Shown: piece after piece, positions 1-10,031 of the stretch
Position numbering within the stretch: position 1 is the stretch's first letter
How the letters are laid out: every line of letters begins with the position of its first letter
DNA from: Clarkia xantiana subsp. parviflora
Taxonomy: Eukaryota; Streptophyta; Magnoliopsida; Myrtales; Onagraceae
DNA length: 64,000 bases
Direction: 5' to 3'
Assembly: GCA_036873135.1 (NCBI GenBank)
Contig: JAPTYO010000007.1
Span: 5,872,763 to 5,936,762, forward strand
Notes under the pieces: generated by a model
What the model was told of the DNA's origin: nothing
Database searches by the model: none
What the model saw: the letters and a program-made list of their open reading frames with translations, nothing else
Position numbers and translations under genes: made by a program

Positions 1-216
1 TTTATTATAAATTAATTCATTTTATAATTAATGCTTATTGGTGGTTGTTGGAAAATCTAATAATAAAATATATTTAAGGAATATGTTTAAGTAATACGAT
101 TGCAGAGAAAATATTTTTTACGTGTGTCTTAACTTTACGTATTACTTAAAGTGTACATAAATGTCTATGTGGCAACTTTAAAGAATACATTTTACGTAAA
201 ACCATTGTGGATGCTC
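1..216. mobile_element. Right end of a PIF/Harbinger-like MITE, cut by the window edge
   Basis: The segment ends in CCATTGTGGATGCTC followed by TTA. This is the same terminus, with the same following TTA, as the complete element at 29957-30554. Internal stretches also match that copy loosely: an AATAAAATAT stretch, a 'cataaa...gtgacacctttaa'-like block, and 'ACGTAAAACCATTGTGG' near the end. The left end lies outside the window, so its length is unknown. A 3-bp TTA duplication together with an inverted terminus is what the PIF/Harbinger superfamily produces. No transposase is visible. Confidence 0.7.
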
Positions 217-428
217 TTAGTACACAGAAGCATAATAATAATTAATAAAAGACCAATTTTAGACATCTCCTTAAATTTCAATATTCCATTACGTGCTATC
301 CTCGGTGCATGTGAATTAATCTAGAGTTGAACCAATTATGCTATGGGTGCTGCATTTGAGGGCCGCCTAAACCACACCCCGCAGAAACCAAAAATAATAT
401 TCCATCAATATTAATATTTGTATTAAAC

Positions 429-468
<40 letters not shown>

Positions 469-1347
469 AAAGTAGGTTTAATCAAATCCCTAACTGAGAG
501 AGCATCCAATTTAAATCAATGGTTGAGATTCAATCGAGTTCCAACCATGTAATTTTGTCTACACTTAGGAAAGCTCAACTAATCCTCCGTTAAGAAAAAG
601 GGCTTAGATAAACTGTATAAAATTTTATTAATGTTAAAATTTGGTGTCTTAGAATGGAGTGTTCAGGTTTTATTTATATTGAAATTTGGTGTTTATGTGT
701 AATTACTTTAGAGAAGCACTTTGCAAGTAACATTGCCGGGACCGTCATTTAATAAGCTGGTCACGTCCGCGCAAGTAAATCATATTCCGTTGTCGCCGGA
801 AATTGCTCCACACCACACTGTGAGATTTTTTTTTTGTTTTTATATTCAAGTTTTGGGGTAATTTGACGACTTTTTGAAAAGTAATAGTGATGGATTATGA
901 GTGGTGTATGGTTGATGAAAATTGAATGAAGAGAAAAATATGCGCACATATACTAAATATTAACAAAAATAAAATTTAGGAATATTCATTTTAACATTTT
1001 AAACTTCAAACACCAAATTTTAATTTGACAAACTTCGTTATCAATTATTCCTTAAAAAAACTTAACCACTACATCCCGTTTGTTGTTCTTCTCTGGTTTC
1101 TTCTTCGGCAAATGGCGGCCATTCCACAAATTCAATTAAGATAAGGACAAAACACAGCTCCCTCCTTCGATTCGTTACAGTCCCTGTCTGTAACCATCTC
1201 GTCTGCTTCTCCAAGATTCTTCCTTCACATCATTACTAGATATGATCTTCATCTTTTTCCTCCAATCAAATCCAACTGTTCCTTCCACCACTAACTTTTC
1301 GCACCTTTCCGCAACAACTTGTCTGCTCCTCTGGCCTCTGCCTGTCC
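217..1347. other. Intergenic, with poly-C tract; upstream region of the first gene
   Basis: AT-rich sequence without a convincing coding region. It contains the 38-nt C run described separately. A short pyrimidine-rich leader (about 1080-1347) precedes the first coding exon. Short reading frames here lack codon bias and family resemblance. Confidence 0.6.
430..467. repeat. Uninterrupted 38-nt poly-C (poly-G on the other strand)
   Basis: A run of 38 consecutive C residues between an AT-rich left flank (TATTAAACA) and GAAAGTAGG. Runs this long are rare in plant genomes. Such a tract can form i-motif or G-quadruplex structures. The exact length in an assembly is unreliable because polymerases and base-callers slip on homopolymers. 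Confidence 0.95.
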
Positions 1348-2304
1348 ATGGCCGCAGCAGCAATCTCTCCAAATCTCAGCAGGGAAGACATGCAAGCCGC
1401 CATTGCCAACACTGTAGAGCTCCGAGCTCTCCATGCTGCTTTACTGCAAAGTAACAACTCTGATTGTGCCTACCCTTCTTCTTCCTCCCCTGCTCTTCCA
1501 TTCCCGTCCTGCTTCTCTGCTCAAGACTACCCTGTTTTCGCCCAGTAACTTCTTAAAATACTAAACTTTAATCAATATTTGCAGTAAAGTTGCTCACTTT
1601 ATGAACCATGTTCTTGAATTGTTGAAAAAACTGAAAATTTCCATCCGGGTGTCGATTTTCAGGTTTTGAAGATGATAAACTACTAACCCTGAAGCTCTGT
1701 TGTGAAGATGATGAACTACTAACCCTATTGCCATGGACAGCTGTGAAGATGAAGAACTAGTTCCAGTTTATCACCAACCGAAACTGAAAACCAGTACACT
1801 GCCGGAATCTTGGGACGAATCCAGTCATGTCTGGGTGGCAGAGGATCAGAAATCCGTCAACAATTCAAGAATCCATCTTCTCTTCAAAACTCACCTGCAA
1901 TAGAGAGTTTCTACAAGCCCAGAAGGCGGAGAAACAGCATGGGAGATTTGAAATCTGTCTCGGCTCACAATATCGAAGAACTCAATTCGAAACTCGAAAC
2001 TATCTGCAGCAAGAATTTGAATAGTTGTTCTAAAAGCCATGGAGACTTCATGAGGAGGTTGTTTCCCAATGCTGAAGAAGAAGCACATCAACGAACCCGA
2101 GGAGTTGCAGTTGCAGGTACTGAAGAAGGAGCCGAATGTGTGTGGCTGGTTCATCTGCTAGCTTTCTCTTTCAATCCACCTGTTTCCATTCTCAGGGTTG
2201 AAGAAAGCAGAAGCTTCAATTCCCTGTACATGGAAGATATTGTTGCAGATAGGCAGCGGAGGTATAGCGAGTCGGTTCTGGTCGGGCTAAAATCATGGTG
2301 GTGA
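1348..2304 (+). pseudogene. Frameshifted gene of an uncharacterised plant-specific family
   Basis: Exon 1 (about 1348-1543) starts at ATG and encodes an Ala-rich N-terminus with an 'AVELRALHAALLQ'-like segment and a 'FSAQDYPVF' motif. I associate these with a plant family of unknown function that I cannot name securely. The best acceptor is the CAG ending at 1740. The frame then continues (CEDEELVPVYHQP, later SWDESSHVWVAEDQKS) to a TAG at 1901-1903. Family-like sequence continues beyond it in a second frame (RRNSMGDLKSVS, near 1930-1970) and then a third (LFPMLKKKHINEP, near 2060-2100). The frame therefore seems broken twice. Either this is a decaying gene or a shortened protein of about 118 residues is made. 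Just before the acceptor, the exon start is triplicated (1664-1762). Confidence 0.5.
1664..1762 (+). repeat. Three degenerate copies of an exon-start unit
   Basis: The unit TGTGAAGATGATGAACTACT occurs as approximate copies near 1666, 1700 and 1742. The third is the likely start of exon 2. The upstream copies bring additional AG dinucleotides that could act as decoy acceptors. Confidence 0.7.
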
Positions 2305-2656
2305 TGCCTGGGTTTTATGTTGGGGACACTGACAGGGTCTTGAGGTGCAGAGTTTTTTGTAGATACAAGTCAGTAGCTTCACCAAAATAGATAGTGTGTT
2401 TTTCTTTTTCTTGGTGTCAAGCCTCAAGTACAAGGTTGTTTTACTAAATTGTCCTGGTGATTTTCAGCCAAAAAAAAAAATCCTGGTTATAGCATTCTGT
2501 TTGTTACTTTGTTAGAGGAAGTTTTCCGGTACCAATGGTATTTTAGCATTTTGCCCTCAAATAAAGGATAGCTAATCTTTGCAACAAAGCAATCAATTTT
2601 GATAGAAACAGTTACCATCAGTAGGAGAAATACTGCAAATTGAATCAATTTTGAAG

Positions 2657-5600
2657 CTAAAACTTTCTCAGACGGACTAGTTCGCCATGTTTATTTCCGG
2701 ATTCAAGCATTGCGTCGAGCACAGCTACATCCCTAGCTCCTTCAATGAATGAGCATCGAGGTTCTGGCTTGTAATCACTCTCCTTCTGCAATAAAGGAAA
2801 ACGGTAAAATCAATTTTGAGGTCCCAAACCTAATGCAACTCAAAAAACTTGTCTTATCGGAGTTGAATGTTGCATACTACCTTAACTGATACATCATGAA
2901 GAAATGCCTTGAGTTCTTCAGTCACTCCACTGAATGGATAGAAGGTGCTTTTGATCGAACCATCAACACCGTAAAACAAAACCTGTGGCAGAAACATGAA
3001 ACGTGATTGTAAGTATTCATTGGTTTGTTCAGAATCCATAAATCAAGTTGTCAAGAAGCATATTTTGGAAATTCCGAGCCATCTGAACTTCAATGTACTG
3101 ATTGAAAGCGTATGGGAATAATACCATGTAACCGTGTTTCCCATCTACATTTCCTCGCTCAACCTGCACTGTTCCCTTCAAGCCAACAACCCGCCATAAT
3201 ACCTACAAATATTGAGCAACTTATCATCAATCACTCGACTGTGTAGGGATTGGGACCCAAAAAAGGTTGATGATAATAGATGAACCATATAAACCCAAGA
3301 TCGTCATTGTAAAACTTGCCTTGGGTGATCTAGATGATACAACCATTACAAACACCCCAGAACATCCATTCTCCAGTTGACTGCAATTCAAGGGAATTTC
3401 ACTCGGTTAATTTAGTTCTGCAGTCTTAGATGTACACCTCTATATGTTAAGACTGTGTATTCAGAGACTTACAAGGAAGAGCATATGTTATCTGGAGGAG
3501 GTAAAGTCACATCCACATGAGAAGTTGTAGCTGACAAAGAGTTTATTTCACATCCAACAAGCTGCTCGATCGGAGGAACAATAACAAAATCAACCCGTCA
3601 GTCCTCTTATTGTGTTGTCTATCTAGCTCTCAGTTTGTATGTCATTTATTTCTAATGGATGCAGATGCCATTGATAGTTGCAGTTCTCAGCTTATTTGTT
3701 TGATTTTGAACTACGGCGGCAATTAAAAAAGTACTTTAAATACTTCATGAACTGGAAACTAAGACTTCTGGGCTACAAGTTGTTTCTAAGATAATGTCTG
3801 ATGAACAATAAAGAGGCTTGTTAGCAGAAAGGATGTGTTATATGAAGTCAGCTTAGATTGCACTTATTAGCAGGAAATAGTTACAAGACTGAGAAATTAC
3901 CATCCTTAATCCTGCAATGAAATGTACTCCCATATCGAGAATGAAACCACCCTGCAACAATGAAGAAGAGTATCAATCCAGGTAATAAATAAAGAGGTAT
4001 GTGAAATATAGTAATTCTACAGAGACACCTTCACAGGAATGAAACAACTTTTATGAGGATAGCATGAAAGCAAAATACTTTATTTCAACTTAGAAGAGTC
4101 CATGCACTCATGAATTTGTATGAGCGATCAAATCAACGAGGAAAAACTTCAAATCTCATATGAGAAAATTTGACATACAGTAAAATTACGCCTCCAGGAG
4201 CTTGAGAAGTATGGATTGGAACTGTTCATTGATCCTTCAACAATAACTTGAACACTCATCATGTCCCCAATATTACCCACCAGTCTTTTGCTCTGTACAT
4301 GCAATGAACAAGTTTCTTAAATGGTTAAATAGTTGAGATATATAGAATAGTTGAAATATCAAGAATTACTACAGATTACCTCAACAAATGCTGGCTCAAA
4401 CCGATAATTTTCAGCCACAGCCCAAATCGGTGTAGAAACGGAGTTCTGGCTGATAGACTTATAGCTCGCAAGTGCAGTTTCTATCTCATTTATAGCTGAA
4501 AATTGAAAATATTACTGAGATTTCAGGGCTATATCAGAATATTGCCATTCTCTGGGATTTTAAATCTTCAGAAGGGATGAAATAAAGGGACCAATAACAG
4601 CAGATATCAAGGCAGAACAGATTAACAAATGCTGCTTTAATCCAAAACTCAACCAGCAGAACAGATTAAGCCGCAATCATCAATTTTCTCGTTTATGTAA
4701 GCAAAAATAAGAAATAGGTGTTCTAGTTCGCATATCAATGGACTTCGTTATCCTTTTGAATCACAAATCACTGGTAGTATAATGCAGATTGTAAATGAAT
4801 GGGACATAAAACTGAAAAGAGATCACTGGTAGTATAATGCAGATTATAAATGAATGGGACATAAAACTGAAAAGAGTATAATCATTAACACAAATACCAA
4901 AATGACAAGTTTCAGTATCTAAGAAACTTACAAGCTGCGGCGGGTTTTTCTTCAGAACCATGAAGTTATCCAGCAAAGCAATTGACATGTCAAAACAAAA
5001 TGAAAAACTTCAGCGCATCACAAATTATAGAAACCTTTATCTGAATACATTATGTCACTGCATACTTATTGGATTAAGGCAAGCAAATTAGCTGTAAGCA
5101 TAATGAGAAGTGGAACTACAAACTTCTTCACCAGGATCTCATTCTAAGAGCCACGACCCAAGGATTCTACGTAGAAGCATGGTCTCAGAATTGCAAAAGA
5201 AAAAGTCTTGGAGAACGTAAAATTCAACGGCCACCTTTATGTTTTTTAACAACATATCTAACCTTGAAGAACATGCTTTCCTGCCTTAAGCAGCCGCAGT
5301 GACATATCAACCTGCAAAATCACATAAATGTAAAATCATGTGATGAACTAAAACATAGTGATTGCGAATTTTTTTATAGACAACCTGACCAACTCTCCTA
5401 AAACCTTAAAGTGATAGGTGGAGACATGGTTTAATCTTTTTACTTCAACATTCCCACTGGGTTTAACTTGGCACTGTGCAAATTTGAACCTAAGGCCTTA
5501 GATTGAACCACTCCACCAATTGTGATAGGTGAAGGTGAAGACGTGGTTTAATCTTTATATTTCAACAACTTTGATATAAACAACAGCATATAAGATAATG

Positions 5601-6271
5601 AGTTTCTCATATTTAAGGAGCAAAGCAGAACAAGAATCAGGAGATACCTGAGTTTGCCCAGCTAAAACAACGGCAACAGCCGGGATTGAACTATCTTGGA
5701 TGATCGCCTGAAGACCCTCATCACCCCACTTGCATTCCACTTCAGGAAAGTGCTTCTGTGCAATCTCAACTGCACCCCGGGCTGATTCCTGACACAAGTG
5801 AAGAGTACCCAATAAAGAAACGGAAGCAAAAACTAAAAAAGAATTTGCGATTCTCCATATTGACAATGCCTGATTACATACTGCCTGTAAAGTCTTTCAA
5901 ACACATAACTATAGTATATAACAACATAGAGATATAGATTTTATAAATACCACATCTTATGTCAATGACATTAAATTATCAAATCTCTTCGTGGTATAAA
6001 ATCCTCTGTGATGATTTAGTACTAATCACATTCTCTCAAAGACAGACCAAGCTTCAGGCGACAACCAAATTATAGCTATGTCACAAAGGAATTCATCGTT
6101 TAAACATACAAAACAGATACGTCTCTGCATCCAAGGTGGAAGAAGTACCTCAGAGCGGCTCCAAATGACCTTGACGAAAACCAGATCAGAGATCTCGGCG
6201 AGTCTGGGGATATACTGGGTCCTCACGAAGATGCCAGCACCGAGAATGGCAATCTGGGTTCGGCTCCCCAT
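2657..6271 (-). CDS. Gfo/Idh/MocA-family NAD(P)-dependent oxidoreductase
   Basis: Twelve exons on the minus strand: 6149-6271, 5648-5788, 5263-5311, 4932-4949, 4380-4495, 4179-4292, 3901-3951, 3473-3561, 3320-3380, 3125-3202, 2881-2982, 2657-2785. Joined they give 1071 nt (356 aa) with consistent phases. The N-terminal Rossmann fold has ILGAGIF at residues 9-15. The conserved EKP motif falls at residues 105-107, its Glu codon split by an intron. The C-terminal substrate domain carries GGFILDMGVH (188-197). The family reduces or oxidises sugars and related metabolites; the substrate of this plant branch is unknown to me. No transit peptide is evident, so it is probably cytosolic. Oddities are an 18-nt microexon (4932-4949) and a GC donor (AAG|GCAAGT) after 3320-3380. 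Family assignment is firm; the microexon acceptor is AAG rather than CAG. Confidence 0.93.
4767..4876 (-). repeat. Tandem duplication, 55-bp unit, in an intron
   Basis: Two adjacent copies of a 55-bp unit (4767-4821 and 4822-4876) that differ by about one base (GATTGTAAATG versus GATTATAAATG). They lie in the intron of the oxidoreductase gene that follows the microexon. The near-identity suggests a recent duplication. Confidence 0.9.
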
Positions 6272-6774
6272 TGTCAATTCCTTCAATTACAGTCCCGAAG
6301 CTGCGATCTTGAATCGAAGATTCTACGGTTGATTCTTGTTATTCGGCAAATTGGAGACTTGCAGAGTATACTACTGCAACGTACTTTCACCCACACGTAA
6401 AATGGACAGAGACAAGAGATACTTACTGGAACTGGAAGTCTGGAAGTAAAGTTTCTCAAGGAACCTTCGCTGGTTAAAAAAAAAAAATGAATGAACCTAT
6501 ACACCTTACTGCAAATCCACCTTTACCTTTTCCAAAACAGAACTCACACCCCAAGGTTACACCAAAGTGCATATTTTACCTCCACCAAAATCAACTAACT
6601 TCACAGACAAGTGAATATAACTGGTAACTGTTAATAATAAAACTGCACCGAACTTTGGTGAAGGCATCAGCAACACTCTTATATTACACATATTAACATC
6701 CTCCCGGCCACCACCTTGGCCGATCCAAACAATATAATGGGCCACCACGGCGTCACCATGAATCGAACTTGTGC

Positions 6775-6832
6775 GCTCTGATACCATGTTAAAGAATAAG
6801 ATCGGTATACTCTTATTCATAGTAACCCAACA
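6775..6832 (-). mobile_element. LTR-retrotransposon remnant: short terminal repeat plus initiator-Met primer binding site
   Basis: On the minus strand, TGGTATCAGAGC (6775-6786) matches the 3' end of plant initiator tRNA-Met, the usual primer binding site of Copia-type and miniature LTR elements. Immediately upstream is a 46-bp segment (6787-6832) that begins TGTTGGG and ends TTTAACA, i.e. with LTR-style TG...CA borders. I found no second terminal repeat and no gag-pol sequence, so this is a fragment or a very small non-autonomous element. Confidence 0.55.
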
Positions 6833-6910
6833 TTTTAGAAATAACATAAGGATGAGAGGAATGTATACCTTCTTTTATAAATCCTCCTCCGATGGATTCT
6901 ACCACAGTTT

Positions 6911-8908
6911 CTACCAATAATCTTTGCAAGAACAAACTCCATCCTTAAAATGGTGATATCTTCATCTATCCCTGACAATAATCTCTCTGCAGTAAACCTT
7001 AGAGATAAACTTTGTTGCTGCATGGCAATCGCTGCAAACTCTTAAATTCTTTACTATTCGAACCATGGTTCCAGGTGGCATTTTCATTATTCCGAAAGCA
7101 ATTGCTAGCTTCTCACTGTGCTTCATAAGAGCAGTCTCTTTATCTTCCTCATCATCTATGTCAAGCAACACTTCTGTAACTTCAGGAATGTACCCTGCAA
7201 TTTTCAGGTTGACTGAGCTGCTTAGTTTGAGGGTGAGAATGATCACCCACAAGGAACTGATGGAACTCACCGTTCAGCTCATTGGAGCTGCAACCTGGAA
7301 TTTTCTTTTGCCCGATCGAATCAACTTTCTCCATCAAAACCCTAGCTTCTCTGTAGTTTCCAGATGCAGAATAAATATTTCGCAGTAGAATTTGACAACC
7401 AATATGGTTAGGGTCTAATTCTTTAATGATTTTCCCAATTCTCTGCCTCTTTCAATATCCTTATGAAGTCTGCAAGCACCAAGTAAAGCACCCCATATGG
7501 CTGCATCTGGAGTTACTGGCAAGTTTGACATTATCTCTTCAGCTTCACCAAACTGCCCAACCCGACCCAGTAAATCTACCATACATCCATAATGCTCGAC
7601 CTCTAGTTCAATCCCATAAGAGCTTACCATTGATTTCAAATACCTTTTACCCTCCTCAACAATACAAATTTGACTTTGTTAGGATAGACTTTGTGTACCT
7701 TCATTTGTTCAAACAGATGGATAGCTTCTTCAGAATTTCCCTGCATAGCAAACCCACAAATCATGGCGTTCCAAGGCCAAACCTTCCTCTTAAAACCATA
7801 TACATCTTGAAAAACCTTGTATGCAAATTCTACCTCACCACATTTTGCATACATGTCAATTCAAGCTAGCAAGTAGACGCTTATTCATCTTTACTTTGCT
7901 TTTGTCAATGTAAACGTAGATCCATCTCCCTTGAACTAATGCTACTATATTTGCACACGCTGTAAGGGCACTTACCAGGGTAAATTAATTTGGGGTTGAT
8001 CCTTTCTGTAGCATCTCGTGGTAAAGATCCAGGGCTTCCACAAAACGACCCACCTGAAGAGTTTGAATTATGTCAAAGCAGCTCCATAAGCAAGGGCACT
8101 TTACAGAACAGCATAAATATCCATCCCGATTTGACACTACTATGAGTCTTTCTTAAAGAATGAGGCTTTTATATTTAACTTCTAAAGAGTTTTAGCCCAA
8201 TGTATAATGCAGGAAAAACAAAAAAGAAACGAACTTTCAGTAAGACGAATCAGCTTTTGAAAATGGTGCAGTAAGCCATCTTCTTACCTGCACATAAACC
8301 AGCCATCAGGCTACTCCATGAAACTACATCCTGTTTTGGCATTTTATCGAAGAATTCTTTCGCTTCGTCCATTTTACGCGATTGGATATACCCATTGAGC
8401 ATTATATTCCAGAAAAACATATCTCGGTCCACTCTCGAATCAAACACCCTAGTGGACTCATTAACCAAACCCCAATCAGCGTACATCCCAATCAATGAAT
8501 TAGCAACGAATAAGTTCTCTTCCAACCAAGCTTAAGCGCATGAACCCGCACTTGTTCACCTTCACAAACTCCCAACCCATTACCACAAGCTTTGAAGAGA
8601 AACACAAAAGTGTATTGGTTCGGCCGAAAGTAAGAATCCCTTATAAGAGATTGGAAGAGCAAAAGAGAATTTTGAGTGGAAGAGGCGCTCAGAGAATGGG
8701 CTTTGATCATGTTGTTGTAAAGGAAAATATCACAGCCTTTATTGGGAATTTGATCAAACAGATTCTGGGCATACGTGAGAGAGCCGAAGCTCAGTACTAT
8801 AAGAAGCTTTAGCAGCTTGTTAGCTTCAACGGGGTTCAAGACAAGGCCCGTGATCACCATATGGGCGTGAAGCTGCTTAACTTGGTCCAAAGAACACGTG
8901 TTGAACAT
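6911..8908 (-). pseudogene. Decayed pentatricopeptide repeat (PLS class, DYW-type) gene
   Basis: Minus-strand PPR text runs from MFNTCSLDQVKQLHAHMV (start 8908) through several PLS-type motifs (VANSLIGMYADWG, NIMLNGYIQSRKMDEA, GCMVDLLGRVGQFGEAEE) to an E region and a DYW deaminase tail (HSEKLA, CSDCHAA, HHFKDG) ending in KDYW-stop at 6911. The reading frame is broken repeatedly: a -1 shift after HALKLG near 8523, loss of coherent frame near 8265, an in-frame TAA near 7985, shifts near 7860 and 7665, a stop near 7413, and TGA for Arg just before the final HHF near 6945. Intact members bind organellar RNA and specify C-to-U editing; this copy cannot. The HxE and CxxCH signatures survive, so decay may be fairly recent. 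Confidence 0.9.
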
Positions 8909-10031
8909 GGAAGCGTGGATGGTCTGACAGTGGGAGTTGAGTGGTCGTTTCAGCTTGGAGTAACAGTTTTCATTTCCTTCGTTCTGTGACTAAAATCAGC
9001 ACTGCCATGGACTCGACCCCCGACGAAAATGTTAAACGCAACTCGCCGGAATCAGGGAGATGAGCGGCAGCAGCTGAGAGACAAAGCCGGCAATGAGCGG
9101 AACGCGGGAATGGCGCTGATTGGTTCTCAGTTAAAATCAGCTTTGCACGTGACCATCCATTGCCTCCCACGTGAGGACGGCCGTTGAATTGAAACGGTTA
9201 AAAGGAATCTGCAATGCCGGCCGGACCAAGTCCCCACCGCCGCCGATGCTGTCATGCCTCCATTGACAAAGTCATCTCCTTTTCCTCCAGACAACAACAG
9301 TCCCAAAATTATCCAGACTCCAATAGCTATAATCTGCATCTCGTCTCTTTCCTTTGTCAGCTTCTCTTTGTCTCTTATCAGCTCGAGTTCTGCCCTTTAC
9401 TGCCTGATGTCAGCCTTCTCCGTCGTTTTCGCTCCTTCCATCTCCTTATCAATTGTTTTCTCTCCTCTTTTAAATACGCCGTCTCCCATGGAGTATTCGC
9501 GAACAGCATGTCCAGCATTGCCTCTCTACTACGCCCAGTTGTGCTGCGATGCTAAGAGAATCTGCTTCTTCTGGTGTGTTACTCGTCGAAGATTGAAATT
9601 CTGGTAATACTTGGAATTACGGACGATTGCAGGTACGATGGAAGCTCTTTGTACATTGATTTGAGTAAAATCAGTCTAAATCTTTCTGTTCATTTGCTGG
9701 AGATAAACCCTAATCTTAGATTCTAGACCTTGTATAATCTCCTGTTTAAGCTTGTAGCTCCATTGTTGTGTTTTATACTGCTCTTCCCCTTAATGTTATC
9801 ATTTTCAATTTTGGTATCTTTTTCCAGTTCTTGATAATTGCAGTCTCCAGAAACTTATTTTGAAAATACTACAGTATGCATATACAGATAATTCCACGCA
9901 AAGCAGTGATTTTTTTACCTCAGTTATGCATCTCTTTGCTGAACCTTTTCTTGCAGACTGTAGATAAATTTCACTTAAGTCTCCCTCTTTGAATTTAATA
10001 TAGGGATTAAAAGCTTCCAAAGTTTGTAAAG
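8909..10031 (+). other. Intergenic and probable 5' leader of the U-box gene
   Basis: No convincing coding sequence. Pyrimidine-rich text at about 9200-9600, a donor-like CAG|GTACG near 9632 and an acceptor-like TTGCAG near 9957 suggest a leader exon and a leader intron for the gene starting at 10032. A telo-box-like AAACCCTAAT is present at about 9706-9715. Short frames on both strands here look like chance. Confidence 0.45.

Noticed and set aside
6557..6847. 96-codon minus-strand frame
   Set aside because: It crosses the LTR/primer-site remnant; no gag or other domain is visible.
9214..9607. Overlapping Ser/Leu/Phe-rich frames of 113-117 codons
   Set aside because: They look like translations of a pyrimidine-rich 5' leader, not a protein.
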